From Lysobacter sp. 5GHs7-4 (lineage in GTDB: Bacteria > Pseudomonadota > Gammaproteobacteria > Xanthomonadales > Xanthomonadaceae), in contig NZ_CP089924.1 of NCBI RefSeq assembly GCF_021284765.1, positions 3,490,001-3,554,000 of the forward strand: 64,000 nt of DNA, in the 5' to 3' direction. The position numbers and the translations under genes are program-made. The notes beneath the pieces are model-generated. The model was given only the letters and a program-made list of their open reading frames with translations. It had not been told where the DNA came from and did not search any database. Positions 9,635-18,079 of this stretch are shown piece after piece (the first letter of the stretch is position 1; each line of letters starts with the position of its first letter).

Positions 9635-10849
9635 TCAGCGGCCGCGGGTGGCGCTGGGCGGTTCCTGGCCCTGCCCCGGCTGGGCCTGGGCGGCATTGCG
9701 CTGGGCCAGTTGCAACGACTGTTCGCTGCTGTGCGCCAGCGGCTGCTCGCGCGCGACCGCGACGTCGACATGGGCGACGCGCTGCGACTCCGGGCGCTGG
9801 CCTTCGACCGCGAACGCGCGCCGGCCGTCCTCGCCGAACACCACCTGGTCGATGCGCTGCAGGCCGCCGCGCTGGGCTTCCAGCGCCAGCGCGCCCGCCA
9901 GCTGCTCGGTCTGCCCGCCGTTGAGGCCGCGCGCGACCGCGCTGCCCTGCACACCGTCGTAGGACTGCCGGTACAGCGGGTTGGCCGGATGCGCGGGGTC
10001 GTTCATGCGCGCGGCCGTGTGTTCGGCGCGGTTTTCGAAGTCCTTGCCGAACTTCTTTTCCTGCGCCTCGATCACCGCGTCGATGTAGTGCATCTCGACG
10101 CCGTGCTTGATCGATTTCACCGGGTTCAGGCGCTGCCAGAAGCTCTGCGGATCCGGATCGGGCAGCTCGATCTTGTGGCCCAGCGCGTCCGGCATCAGGT
10201 GGCGGATGATCGGCTTGTTTTCCTGCAGCTCGGTCAGGATTTCGTTGTCCACCGCGTAGCGGCGGATCAGGCCCTGGCCGGCTTCGCGCTTAACCGCGTC
10301 GGGGTCCAGGCCGATGCGCTCCAGCGTCTTGTCGTGCACGCCGGACGCGTTGAAGGTGATCGCCGGGGTGTCGGTGGACACCGCCGCCGCCGCGGCCAGG
10401 CCGCCGCCCAGCGAGTGGCCGGTGATCACCATGTCCTGACCGAAGGCGACCTTGGCCTGGCGCGCCAGCGCCATCGCCTGGTTGTACTGCGAGGTCTCGA
10501 AGCCCAGGCCCTGGCCGAAGTTGGTCAGCCAGTCCTTGGCCTCGTCGGTGCCGCTATAGGCCAGCACGTGACGGCCCTGGCCGTCGCCGTAGATCACCGC
10601 CAGGAAACCGCTGCTCTGGTTCTTGAGCAGGGTCGGGTCGATGCCGGCCTGGCGCAGCTCGTCCTCGCCCATCGGCTTCCACGCGCCGACGCCTTCCTGG
10701 CGGCCGTTGCGGTCGTAGTCGTAGACGTCGCGCATCAGCTTGGCCAACGTCATGTCCACCGGCTGCGCGTTCTGCCCGCGCACTTCGTCGGCGAACGAGG
10801 GCCGCGGGCCCTGATCGCGCAGGCGGTCCGGATCGATCTGTGCATTCAT
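9635..10849 (-). CDS. XVIPCD-tagged lipase-like type IV secretion effector
   Basis: The 404-residue protein has two parts. Residues about 30-255 form an Mbeg1/class-3-lipase-like alpha/beta hydrolase, with HVLAYSGTDEAKDW (about 94-107) and the nucleophile elbow VITGHSLGGG (Ser146), then candidate triad Asp201 and a nearby His. Residues about 283-390 match the XVIPCD secretion domain: MNDPAHPANPLYRQ, GLQRIDQV, FAVEG and a Gln-rich tail SSEQSLQLAQRNA. XVIPCD directs effectors to the antibacterial type IV secretion system of Xanthomonadales, so this is inferred to be a contact-dependent phospholipase toxin. There is no signal peptide, as expected. The start at 10849 is preceded by GGGGAGCG and drops a weak upstream start. 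The ankyrin gene 89 nt upstream is the likely immunity gene. The secretion apparatus itself is not in the window. Confidence 0.85.
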   Translation of the reverse strand: MNAQIDPDRLRDQGPRPSFADEVRGQNAQPVDMTLAKLMRDVYDYDRNGRQEGVGAWKPMGEDELRQAGIDPTLLKNQSSGFLAVIYGDGQGRHVLAYSGTDEAKDWLTNFGQGLGFETSQYNQAMALARQAKVAFGQDMVITGHSLGGGLAAAAAVSTDTPAITFNASGVHDKTLERIGLDPDAVKREAGQGLIRRYAVDNEILTELQENKPIIRHLMPDALGHKIELPDPDPQSFWQRLNPVKSIKHGVEMHYIDAVIEAQEKKFGKDFENRAEHTAARMNDPAHPANPLYRQSYDGVQGSAVARGLNGGQTEQLAGALALEAQRGGLQRIDQVVFGEDGRRAFAVEGQRPESQRVAHVDVAVAREQPLAHSSEQSLQLAQRNAAQAQPGQGQEPPSATRGR

Positions 10850-10938
10850 CCTTGACGCTCCCCTTGCCACTTACCGGCGTGTTGCCGCTATGGACGGGCC
10901 GGCCGCGCACGGCCGGTTCCCGGTGGTGTGCTATGCGC

Positions 10939-11715
10939 TCAGCGCGGCCCTTCCAGCGCGACGCCGTGGCCGGTCAGCCAGGCCTCGACCGCTTCGCGCT
11001 GCTTGCGCGTTTCCGCGTTCAACAACGACGCGCGGGTCATGAACAGGTAGCGCTGGAACGTCACGCCCTGGGCATTGCGCGCGGTCGGGTTCGAGCCGGC
11101 CTGCAGCAGGTCCAGCGCACGCGCCGGCTCGTTGATCTGGCCGGCGATGTGCAGCGGCGTATTGCCCAGGCGGTCGGCGAGGTTGGGATCGGCGCCCGCC
11201 GCCAGCAGGGCGCGGAACTGCGCCTCGCGCTCGCCCATCAGCGCCGCGCGCAGCGGGCCGGCGCCGGATTCGGGATTGCGCACGTTGGGATCGACCCCGC
11301 GCGCCAGCAGTTCGGTCAGATAGGACGCGTCGTTGGCGGCCGCGGCCATGTGCAGCACGGTGTCGCCGTCCACGCCCGGTTGCTTGGGATCGGCGCCGGC
11401 GTCGAGCAGCGCCTTCAGGCTGTCCAGGCGCTGGTTGAGCAGCGCCCACTGCAGCAGGGTCACCTGCTTGTCGCCGCGCGCCGAAAGATCGACGCCCGCG
11501 GCCAGCGTGCGGATGGCGGCGACGTCGCCGTCGGCGACCGCCTCGGCCAGCGCCGCGACCTTCGGGTCCGGAAAGATGTCCTGCGCGCTAGGGCGCGCTT
11601 GGGTTGCGAGCATTGCGTTCGTCTCCATGGCGCAAGTCGTACAGGCCGCGCTTGCGGCGATTGACAGCAAGATGGCGGTCGCCATCCTTCGGGCCTTCGC
11701 GCGATCCAGTCGCAT
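10939..11715 (-). CDS. Exported ankyrin-repeat protein, probable immunity to the XVIPCD lipase
   Basis: The 258-residue protein starts at 11715 behind a good ribosome site (GTGAGGTG). It begins with a basic stretch and hydrophobic signal (ARRMATAILLSIAASAACTT). The cysteines at 25 and 28 leave open a lipoprotein, though no perfect lipobox is present. Four to five ankyrin repeats follow, for example LLQWALLNQRLDSLKALLDA (about 87-106), DGDTVLHMAAAANDASYLTE (about 117-136) and GNTPLHIAGQINEPARALDL (about 184-203). Ankyrin proteins are known partners of interbacterial phospholipase effectors. Export to the periplasm would fit neutralising an incoming lipase there. It is the first gene of the pair and has its own region for a promoter after the infC terminator. 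Confidence 0.82.
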   Translation of the reverse strand: MRLDRAKARRMATAILLSIAASAACTTCAMETNAMLATQARPSAQDIFPDPKVAALAEAVADGDVAAIRTLAAGVDLSARGDKQVTLLQWALLNQRLDSLKALLDAGADPKQPGVDGDTVLHMAAAANDASYLTELLARGVDPNVRNPESGAGPLRAALMGEREAQFRALLAAGADPNLADRLGNTPLHIAGQINEPARALDLLQAGSNPTARNAQGVTFQRYLFMTRASLLNAETRKQREAVEAWLTGHGVALEGPR

Positions 11716-11942
11716 CAGCACCTCACGGCGCGCCCCTCGCGCACCTACCCCACCGCATGGTGCCGTGTAGGCATGACCGGAACAAGTCGTCGCCCGGCCC
11801 CGATCCGTGAACGACATCACGGTTCATCTTCGCCGCTGCGCCGGCCCGGGCCCGCTACGCCGGCCTCCGAAGGCCACGATACACCCGCCCCGCGGCCCTG
11901 CGCCGGCCCGCCAGCCGCCCCCCGGCTGCCGCCCCGGCCAAC

Positions 11943-11970
11943 AAAAACCCCCGCGCAAGGCGGGGGTTTT
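11943..11970 (-). terminator. Intrinsic terminator of infC
   Basis: CCCCCGC, five bases and GCGGGGG form the stem, with TTTTTGTT following on the minus strand and TTTT on the plus strand. It lies 26 nt after the infC stop. It shows that the thrS-infC transcript normally ends here instead of continuing into rpmI, in contrast to the E. coli operon. Confidence 0.85.
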
Positions 11971-11996
11971 CGGACCGGCCCGGTACTGCAGGGCGA

Positions 11997-12521
11997 TCAG
12001 GTCTTCTTCTTCGGCGCGATCATCATGACCATCTGCCGCCCTTCCAGGCGCGGACGCGACTCGATCACGATCTCGTCGCCCAGGTCGGCCTCGATCCGGG
12101 CCGCCATCTCGCGCCCCAGCTCCTGATGGCTCATTTCGCGGCCACGGAAGCGGATGTTGACCTTGACCTTGTCGCCTTCTTCCAGGAACCGGCGCATGTT
12201 GCGCAGCTTGATCTGGTAGTCGCCTTCGTCGGTCACCGGACGGAACTTGAGTTCCTTGATCTCGACCTGCTTCTGCTTCTTCTTGGCCTCGTTGGCCTTC
12301 TTCTGCTGCTCGAAGCGGAACTTGCCGAAATCCATGATCTTGCAGACCGGCGGATCGGCGTTGGGCTGGATTTCGACCAGATCCAGGCCTTCCTCTTCGG
12401 CCTGGCGCAACGCCTCGTCGCGCGTGAGCACGCCGATCATTTCGCCATCGCTGCCGATCACGCGCACGCGCGGTACGCGGATTTCCTGGTTCTTACGGTT
12501 CGGCTTCTCGGGGGTACTGAT
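11997..12521 (-). CDS. infC: Translation initiation factor IF-3, probable AUC start
   Basis: The roughly 174-residue protein has the IF3 N-domain ([20 protein letters not shown]), the lysine-rich linker ([14 protein letters not shown]) and the C-domain ending [11 protein letters not shown]3 keeps 30S subunits free and proofreads start codons. The start matters. An ATG at 12530 is directly abutted by its only ribosome site (TTGGAG then ATG, no spacing), whereas ATC at 12521 lies 9 nt from GGAG and gives [11 protein letters not shown]. Non-AUG starts are the classical autoregulatory feature of infC (AUU in E. coli), so AUC is preferred. If the ATG is used the product gains three residues (end 12530). 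Two hairpins precede the ribosome site. Confidence 0.93.
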   Translation of the reverse strand: MSTPEKPNRKNQEIRVPRVRVIGSDGEMIGVLTRDEALRQAEEEGLDLVEIQPNADPPVCKIMDFGKFRFEQQKKANEAKKKQKQVEIKELKFRPVTDEGDYQIKLRNMRRFLEEGDKVKVNIRFRGREMSHQELGREMAARIEADLGDEIVIESRPRLEGRQMVMMIAPKKKT

Positions 12522-12540
12522 TGTTGCCATCTCCAATATA

Positions 12541-12584
12541 GACACGGCGTTCCGTGTCGGGCCGTCCCGGACTGTCCGGGACGG
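12541..12584 (-). promoter_or_regulatory. Tandem hairpins in the thrS-infC junction
   Basis: On the minus strand CCGTCCCGGA/TCCGGGACGG (arms 12562-12571 and 12575-12584) and GACACGG/CCGTGTC (12541-12547 and 12552-12558) sit back to back. They end 5-10 nt before the infC ribosome site. Without a U tract they are not terminators; a role in mRNA processing or translational control of infC is conjecture. Confidence 0.45.
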
Positions 12585-12608
12585 AGTCTGAAACTGCGTG
12601 CTGCGCGC

Positions 12609-14510
12609 TTATGCGACGCTCTCGTCCTGCAAACGCGAGGCGAACTCGGCGACGGTCATCGTCCCCAGGTCCTCCCCTCCCCGAGTGCGTACCGCAATCA
12701 TGCCATTTTCCTTCTCGCGGTCGCCGGCCACGAGCAGGTACGGCACGCGCTGCAGCGTGTGCTCGCGAATCTTATAGCCGATCTTTTCGTTCCGCAAATC
12801 GGACTGGACCCGGAACCCTTGATTTGCAAGGAGTTTCCGGACCTCATCCACATAATCGGCCTGGGCGTCGGTGATGTTCATGACCGTGGCCTGGATCGGG
12901 GCCAGCCAGGCCGGGAATTGGCCGGCGTGGTGCTCGATCAGAATGCCGATGAAACGCTCCATCGAGCCGACGATGGCCCGGTGCAGCATCACCGGGGTCC
13001 GGCGCTGGCTGTGCTCGTCCACGTACTCGGCGCCCAGGCGGCCGGGCATCATGAAATCGACCTGCATCGTGCCCAGCTGCCAGGTCCGGCCGATCGCGTC
13101 CTTGAGGTGGTACTCGATCTTGGGGCCGTAGAACGCGCCCTCGCCGGGCAGCTCCTGCCATTCCACCCCGCAGGCGCCCAGGGCGCTGCGCAGGGCGGCC
13201 TCGGCCTTGTCCCAGGTGGCGTCGTCGCCCAGGCGCGAGTCCGGACGCAGCGCGATCTTGATCTGGATGTCCTCGAAGCCGAAGTCGCCGTAGACCGCCA
13301 GCGCCTGCTGGTGGAAGGCCGTCACTTCGGCCTCGATCTGGTCCTCCAGGCAGAAGATATGGCCGTCGTCCTGGGTGAAGCCGCGCACGCGCAGGATGCC
13401 GTGCAGCGCACCGGAGGGCTCGTTGCGGTGGCAGGAACCGAACTCGCCGTAGCGGATCGGCAGGTCGCGGTAGCTGTGCAGGCCCTGGTTGAACACCTGC
13501 ACGTGACCCGGGCAGTTCATCGGCTTGACCGCGTAGGTGCGCTTCTCCGACTCGGTGAAGAACATGTTCTCTTTGTAGTTGTCCCAGTGGCCGGATTTCT
13601 GCCACAGCGACACGTCCAGGATCTGCGGGCAACGCACCTCGCCGTAGCCGCTTTCGCGGTAGACGCGGCGCATGTACTGCTCCACCACCTGCCAGATCGA
13701 CCAGCCCTTGGGGTGCCAGAACACCAGGCCCGGCGCCTCTTCCTGCAGGTGGAACAGGTCCTGCTGCTTGCCGATGCGGCGGTGGTCGCGCTTTTCGGCT
13801 TCCTCGATGCGCTGGATGTAGGCCGACAGCTGCTTCTTGTCCGCCCAGGCGGTGCCGTAGACGCGCTGCAGCTGCTCGTTCTTGGAATCGCCGCGCCAGT
13901 AGGCGCCGGAAATGCGGGTCAGCTTGAAGGCCTTGAGGAAGCGCGTGTTGGGCACGTGCGGGCCGCGGCACATGTCCACGTATTCCTCGTGGTAGTACAG
14001 GCCCATGGACTTCTCCTCGGGCATGTCCTCGACCAGGCGCAGCTTGTAGTCCTCGCCACGCGAGGCGAACACTTCGATCACCTCATCGCGCGGCGTGACC
14101 TTCTTGATCACGTCGTAGTCCTTGTCGATCAGCTCGACCATGCGCGCTTCGATCGCGGCCAGGTCCTCGGGCGTGAACGGGCGCTCGTACCAGATGTCGT
14201 AGTAGAAGCCTTCTTCGATCACCGGGCCGATCACCATCTTCGCGCTCGGATACAGCTGCTTGACCGCGTGCCCGACCAGGTGCGCGCAGGAGTGGCGGAT
14301 GATCTCGACGCCTTCCGGATCCTTGGGGGTGATGATGCGCAGCTTGGCGTCGTGGTCGATGCGGTCGCTGGCGTCGACCAGCTTGCCGTCGACTTCGCCG
14401 GCGACGGTGGCCTTGGCCAGGCCGGCGCCGATCGAGGCGGCGACCTCCATGACGGATACGGGCTGTTCGAATTCGCGGCGGCTGCCGTCGGGGAGCGTAA
14501 TGGCGATCAT
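12609..14510 (-). CDS. thrS: Threonyl-tRNA synthetase
   Basis: The 633-residue protein (E. coli 642) contains in order: the TGS domain ([20 protein letters not shown]), the editing domain with [16 protein letters not shown] (about residues 93-108), the class II catalytic core ([35 protein letters not shown]; motif 3 [20 protein letters not shown]) and the anticodon-binding domain ([15 protein letters not shown]). It charges tRNA-Thr and clears mischarged Ser-tRNA-Thr. infC follows 78-87 nt downstream, as is typical. The 450-nt leader contains a promoter-like sequence, a tiny reading frame with tandem Thr codons and a terminator. Confidence 0.98.
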   Translation of the reverse strand: MIAITLPDGSRREFEQPVSVMEVAASIGAGLAKATVAGEVDGKLVDASDRIDHDAKLRIITPKDPEGVEIIRHSCAHLVGHAVKQLYPSAKMVIGPVIEEGFYYDIWYERPFTPEDLAAIEARMVELIDKDYDVIKKVTPRDEVIEVFASRGEDYKLRLVEDMPEEKSMGLYYHEEYVDMCRGPHVPNTRFLKAFKLTRISGAYWRGDSKNEQLQRVYGTAWADKKQLSAYIQRIEEAEKRDHRRIGKQQDLFHLQEEAPGLVFWHPKGWSIWQVVEQYMRRVYRESGYGEVRCPQILDVSLWQKSGHWDNYKENMFFTESEKRTYAVKPMNCPGHVQVFNQGLHSYRDLPIRYGEFGSCHRNEPSGALHGILRVRGFTQDDGHIFCLEDQIEAEVTAFHQQALAVYGDFGFEDIQIKIALRPDSRLGDDATWDKAEAALRSALGACGVEWQELPGEGAFYGPKIEYHLKDAIGRTWQLGTMQVDFMMPGRLGAEYVDEHSQRRTPVMLHRAIVGSMERFIGILIEHHAGQFPAWLAPIQATVMNITDAQADYVDEVRKLLANQGFRVQSDLRNEKIGYKIREHTLQRVPYLLVAGDREKENGMIAVRTRGGEDLGTMTVAEFASRLQDESVA

Positions 14511-14682
14511 GGCGTTCGGGATCTGGATTCGATTAGGGAAGGTCGCCGCCCGTTAAGGCCGAACCGTCGCCTGCCGGCGGAGACGCGACCTGAGTCGCGG
14601 GCGCCCGACGTGCGGGGACGGAGCTGCGTTACGGGAGTGGGACGGAATGGAGCAAACGGGGACCGGACGAGCCGGACGCAAG

Positions 14683-14705
14683 AAAAAAGCGCCGCGAGGG
14701 CGCCT
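14683..14705 (-). terminator. Leader terminator (possible attenuator) of thrS
   Basis: On the minus strand AGGCGCC, CTCGC and GGCGCTT form a 5-bp GC stem extendable to 7 bp, running into TTTTTTC. It lies 173 nt before the thrS start, inside the untranslated leader. A separate terminator for tRNA-Val already exists upstream (14931-14958), so this one can only act on thrS transcription. CGCAGG overlapping its 5' arm can pair with CCTGCG in the small frame upstream, and CGAGG can pair with CCTCG in its loop. Confidence 0.6.
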
Positions 14706-14729
14706 GCGTGGGCGGCAGCCTCGGACGGT

Positions 14730-14756
14730 TCAACGATGGGCGCAGGTAGTGTCCAT
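14730..14756 (-). CDS. Candidate thrS leader peptide MDTTCAHR
   Basis: A nine-codon frame (ATG to TGA) on the minus strand encodes MDTTCAHR with two adjacent threonine codons (ACT ACC). It ends 25 nt before the leader terminator at 14683-14705. The position and tandem cognate codons resemble attenuation leaders of amino-acid operons. Against it: only two Thr codons, and no clear ribosome-binding site before the ATG. Treat as a hypothesis. Confidence 0.35.
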   Translation of the reverse strand: MDTTCAHR

Positions 14757-14828
14757 GTCGCACGCTAGGCCAGCCGTCGGGCGGGCCACCTCATTCGCGG
14801 GACGCGGCCGGATGCCGCGTCGATACCG

Positions 14829-14860
14829 CTAATAGTTGGGGACGAACGGGGCCAAGTCAA
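14829..14860 (-). promoter_or_regulatory. Candidate sigma-70 promoter of thrS
   Basis: TTGACT (14855-14860) and ACTATT or AACTAT (about 14831-14837) are spaced by 17-18 bp on the minus strand. They lie about 75 nt before the candidate leader peptide and downstream of the tRNA-Val terminator. Confidence 0.4.
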
Positions 14861-14930
14861 CGAGAACGCGCCTACGCGGGGGCGGGCCAGGGCCCAGGCC
14901 GGGTCCGAACGCCCCGGAACGCCGAAAACA

Positions 14931-14958
14931 GAAAGGCCCGGCTCGCGCCAGGCCTTTC
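14931..14958 (-). terminator. Terminator of tRNA-Val
   Basis: GAAAGGCC and GGCCTTTC are complementary across a GC-rich loop, and TGTTTTCGG follows on the minus strand. It starts 10 nt beyond the tRNA 3' end. Confidence 0.7.
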
Positions 14959-14968
14959 GTCACCGAAT

Positions 14969-15043
14969 TGGTGGGCGATACAGGGTTCGAACCTGTGACC
15001 CCTACCATGTCAAGGTAGTGCTCTACCGCTGAGCTAATCGCCC
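14969..15043 (-). tRNA. tRNA-Val (GAC)
   Basis: The acceptor stem is GGGCGAT/ATCGCCC with discriminator A and encoded CCA. The D arm carries AGCTCAGCGGTAGAGC, the anticodon stem CTACC/GGTAG encloses TTGACAT (anticodon GAC), and the T arm contains GGTTCGAACC. Length is 75 nt. It lies between uvrB and thrS on the same strand. Confidence 0.95.
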
Positions 15044-15177
15044 GTCGCCGAACTTGCCGATCTTACCGGCGTGAACTCCCCGGCGAGGGGCGCGCAGTGT
15101 AGCCCAGCGGCGCGCGGCCGACAAGCGCCGAACGCGCGCCCGGCGGCACCGCGGGCGCACCGCCCCGCGCGCCGCGC

Positions 15178-17217
15178 TCAGGCCGCGAAACCCGCGTCCT
15201 TGAGCTTGCGCAGCTGGTCGCGCACCGCCGCGGCCTCCTCGAACTCCAGGTCGCGCGCGTGCTGGTACATCTGCTGCTCCAGCGCCTTGATCTTGGCCGA
15301 GAACTGGGCCGGGCTGAGCGCGGCGTAGTCGGCCAGGGTGTCGGCGACCTTGCGCGTCTTGCCGCGCCCGCGCGCGGTCTCCGACGGATCGGCGCGCGCG
15401 CCCTCGAACAGGTCCACCACCGCCTTGGCCACCGATTTCGGGGTGATGCCGTGCTCGGCGTTGTACTCGACCTGGCGCGCGCGGCGGCGGTCGGTCTCGT
15501 CGATCGCCGCCTGCATCGAACGGGTGATCTTGTCGGCGTACAGGATCGCCTTGCCGCGCACGTTGCGCGCGGCGCGGCCGATGGTCTGGATCAGCGAACC
15601 GGTCGAACGCAGGAAACCCTCCTTGTCCGCGTCCAGAATCGCCACCAGCGACACCTCCGGCATGTCCAGGCCCTCGCGCAGCAGGTTGATGCCCACCAGC
15701 ACGTCGAACTTGCCCAGGCGCAGGTCGCGGATGATCTCCACGCGCTCCACCGTGTCCACGTCCGAATGCAGGTAGCGCACGCGCACGCCGTGCTCGCCCA
15801 GGTACTCGGTGAGATTCTCGGCCATGCGCTTGGTCAGGGTGGTGATCAGCACGCGGTCGCCCAAGGCGACGCGCTCGTTGATCTCGCTCAGCACGTCGTC
15901 GACCTGGGTGCCGACCGGGCGGATCTCCACCACCGGATCGATCAGGCCGGTCGGGCGCACCACCAGTTCGGTGATCTGGCCTTCGGACTTGTTCAACTCG
16001 TAAGGGCCGGGCGTGGCCGAGACGAAGATCGCGCGCGGCGAACGGCCTTCCCATTCCTCGAACTTCAGCGGCCGGTTGTCCAGCGCCGACGGCAGGCGGA
16101 AACCGAATTCGACCAGGGTTTCCTTGCGCGAACGGTCGCCTTTGTACATCGCGCCGATCTGCGGCACGGTCACGTGCGACTCGTCCACCACCAGCAGCGC
16201 GTCCGGAGCGAGATAGTCGAACAGACACGGCGGCGGCTCGCCGGGCATGTGCCCGGTCAGATGGCGCGAGTAGTTCTCGATGCCGTTGCAGTAGCCGACT
16301 TCGGCCAGCATCTCCAGATCGAACTGGGTGCGCTGGGCCAGGCGCTGCGCCTCGACCAGCTTGTTCTGCGCGTACAGCTGCTCCAGGCGCACCCGCAACT
16401 CGTCCTTGATCGCGTCGATCGCGTCCAGCACGGTGCGGCGCGTGGTCACGTAATGCGATTTGGGATAGATGGTGAAACGCGGCAGCTTGCGCAGGCTCTC
16501 GCCGGTGAGCGGATCGAACGCGGTCAGGTTTTCTATCTCGCCGTCGAACAGTTCGACCCGCACCGCCTCCATCTCCGATTCGGCCGGATGCACGTCGATG
16601 ACCTCGCCGCGCACCCGATAGGTGCCGCGGCGCAGTTCGGTGTCGTTGCGCGCGTACTGCATCTCGGTCAGGCGGCGGATCAGCTCGCGCTGGTCGATGC
16701 GCTCGCCGCGCACCATGTGCAGCACCATGCGGAAGTATTCGTTGGGATCGCCCAGGCCGTAGATCGCCGAGACCGTGCACACGATGATGGTGTCGCGGCG
16801 TTCCAGCAGCGCCTTGGTCGCCGACAAACGCATCTGCTCGATGTGTTCGTTCACCGAGCTGTCCTTCTCGATGAAGGTGTCGCTGGAGGGAACGTAGGCC
16901 TCGGGCTGGTAGTAGTCGTAGTAGCTGACGAAGTACTCGACCGCGTTGTGCGGGAAGAACGCCTTGAACTCGCCGTACAGCTGCGCGGCCAGGGTCTTGT
17001 TCGGCGCCATCACCAGGGTCGGCTTCTGCACCGACTGGATCACGTTGGCGATGGTGTAGGTCTTGCCCGAACCGGTCACGCCCAACAGGGTCTGCTGCGC
17101 CAGTCCGTTGTCGAATCCGGCGACCAGCCGTTCGATCGCGAGGGGTTGGTCGCCAGCCGGCGAATACGGCGCGACCAGTTGGAAACCAGCGGGATGAATG
17201 AGTTCGTTCATGGCCAT
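15178..17217 (-). CDS. uvrB: Excinuclease ABC subunit B
   Basis: The 679-residue protein is a full-length UvrB. It has Walker A GVTGSGKT (about residues 46-53), the beta-hairpin region [20 protein letters not shown] used for damage checking, the DESH Walker B box ([20 protein letters not shown]), helicase motifs VI ([20 protein letters not shown]), and a C-terminal UVR motif ([20 protein letters not shown]). It verifies lesions and loads UvrC in nucleotide excision repair. The start may be MAMNELI (17217) or MNELI two codons later. Confidence 0.98.
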   Translation of the reverse strand: MAMNELIHPAGFQLVAPYSPAGDQPLAIERLVAGFDNGLAQQTLLGVTGSGKTYTIANVIQSVQKPTLVMAPNKTLAAQLYGEFKAFFPHNAVEYFVSYYDYYQPEAYVPSSDTFIEKDSSVNEHIEQMRLSATKALLERRDTIIVCTVSAIYGLGDPNEYFRMVLHMVRGERIDQRELIRRLTEMQYARNDTELRRGTYRVRGEVIDVHPAESEMEAVRVELFDGEIENLTAFDPLTGESLRKLPRFTIYPKSHYVTTRRTVLDAIDAIKDELRVRLEQLYAQNKLVEAQRLAQRTQFDLEMLAEVGYCNGIENYSRHLTGHMPGEPPPCLFDYLAPDALLVVDESHVTVPQIGAMYKGDRSRKETLVEFGFRLPSALDNRPLKFEEWEGRSPRAIFVSATPGPYELNKSEGQITELVVRPTGLIDPVVEIRPVGTQVDDVLSEINERVALGDRVLITTLTKRMAENLTEYLGEHGVRVRYLHSDVDTVERVEIIRDLRLGKFDVLVGINLLREGLDMPEVSLVAILDADKEGFLRSTGSLIQTIGRAARNVRGKAILYADKITRSMQAAIDETDRRRARQVEYNAEHGITPKSVAKAVVDLFEGARADPSETARGRGKTRKVADTLADYAALSPAQFSAKIKALEQQMYQHARDLEFEEAAAVRDQLRKLKDAGFAA

Positions 17218-17360
17218 CGGCTGCGGTTGATCCTCAAGTGTACCCAGACTGCGCGCGGCGCGATCGGGCGGTTTTCCTACGCGAACCGACGGACATTTCC
17301 GATGGTTCCGCTACGGCCCAGCGCCGACGCTGTCGTCTCCCCCGAATGGAATCGGACGAC

Positions 17361-17897
17361 ATGAACACAGGACAACGGCGGCGTGCGCGCGGCCATGCGG
17401 CAGTGGAGTATTTGCTCGGCCTGGGCCTGCTCAGCGGCGGTCTCGGCCTGGGTGCGCCGCTCATCGAGGACGCACCGGAGCGCCATACGCTGTCCAGCAC
17501 CCTGCACTCCTTCGGCGCCGACGTCGCCTATGCCAGAGATGCGGCCGCGACCCTGCGGACTCAAGTCGTGCTGTGCCCACGCGCCGCGGACGGCCGCTGC
17601 CGTCCGAACGGGCGCTGGGAATCGGGCTGGCTGGTGTTCGTGGACCGCGACGGCGATCGCCGCCCCGACGACGACGCGCCGCTGCGTGAGGTCGTGTTCG
17701 CGCGCCCCACGCTCAGCCTGCGCTCCACGTACGGCCGCCCACTGCTGCGCTACGGCCGCGGCAGCAATGATCCCGGCCGCGGCCAACTGCTGCTGGCCTG
17801 CCGCGGCGACGCCCTGCTCGGCGCCCTGCGCATCGACGCCGCGGGCCGGGCGCGCACCACGCTGCCCAAACACCCCTCACGCTGCCCGCCGCCGTGA
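17361..17897 (+). CDS. Orphan GspH/FimT-like pseudopilin
   Basis: The 178-residue protein starts at 17361 with a basic leader (MNTGQRRRARGHAAVEYLLG). This looks like a prepilin cleavage site with Gly before the cut, Glu at +5, and the usual Phe replaced by His. A hydrophobic helix follows (LLGLGLLSGGLGLGAPL). The rest resembles the GspH/FimT globular fold (TLRTQVVLCPRAADGRCRPN; WESGWLVFVDRDGDRRPDDD; LLACRGDALLGALRIDAAGR). It lies alone between uvrB and tRNA-Asn, away from the main minor pilin operon at 22.8-29.9 kb. Function beyond a minor pilin or pseudopilin role is unknown. Confidence 0.72.
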   Translation: MNTGQRRRARGHAAVEYLLGLGLLSGGLGLGAPLIEDAPERHTLSSTLHSFGADVAYARDAAATLRTQVVLCPRAADGRCRPNGRWESGWLVFVDRDGDRRPDDDAPLREVVFARPTLSLRSTYGRPLLRYGRGSNDPGRGQLLLACRGDALLGALRIDAAGRARTTLPKHPSRCPPP

Positions 17898-17964
17898 AAC
17901 AGGTGCGCAAACACGCGTCCAGGGCTTGACCCTCCGGGAGGCTCCCCCTAGGATATGCGTCCCC

Positions 17965-18041
17965 GCCCGAATAGCTCAGCCGGTTAGAGCACTTGACTGT
18001 TAATCAGGGGGTCGTTGGTTCGAGTCCAACTTCGGGCGCCA
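17965..18041 (+). tRNA. tRNA-Asn (GTT), integration target
   Basis: The acceptor GCCCGAA/TTCGGGC has discriminator G and encoded CCA. The anticodon loop CTGTTAA gives anticodon GTT, and the T arm contains GGTTCGAGTCC. Length is 77 nt. Its last 46 nt recur at 19999-20044 and its last 24 nt at 21701-21724, the signature of integration at a tRNA 3' end that rebuilds the gene. Confidence 0.96.
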
Positions 18042-18050
18042 GATACATCA

Positions 18051-18079
18051 AAGGCTTGCGATCTTCGCAGGCCTTTTTT
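18051..18079 (+). terminator. Terminator after tRNA-Asn
   Basis: AAGGCTTGCGA pairs with TCGCAGGCCTT around TCT with one bulge, followed by TTTT. The two other tRNA-Asn copies are followed by different hairpins in the same place. This suggests each incoming element brought its own version. Confidence 0.65.

Larger units (their letters stand above)
14511..14968. other. thrS leader and tRNA-Val/thrS intergenic region
   Basis: This 458-nt gap holds, on the minus strand in order of transcription, the tRNA-Val terminator, a TTGACT promoter-like sequence, the MDTTCAHR frame and the leader terminator. The last 170 nt before thrS show no clear signal. Confidence 0.6.

Noticed and set aside
14511..14860. 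T-box riboswitch in the thrS leader
   Set aside because: No T-box bulge sequence or specifier loop arrangement is visible, and T-boxes on aminoacyl-tRNA synthetase genes are largely a Gram-positive feature.
15259..17364. 701-codon plus-strand frame
   Set aside because: Antisense to uvrB, same compositional artefact.
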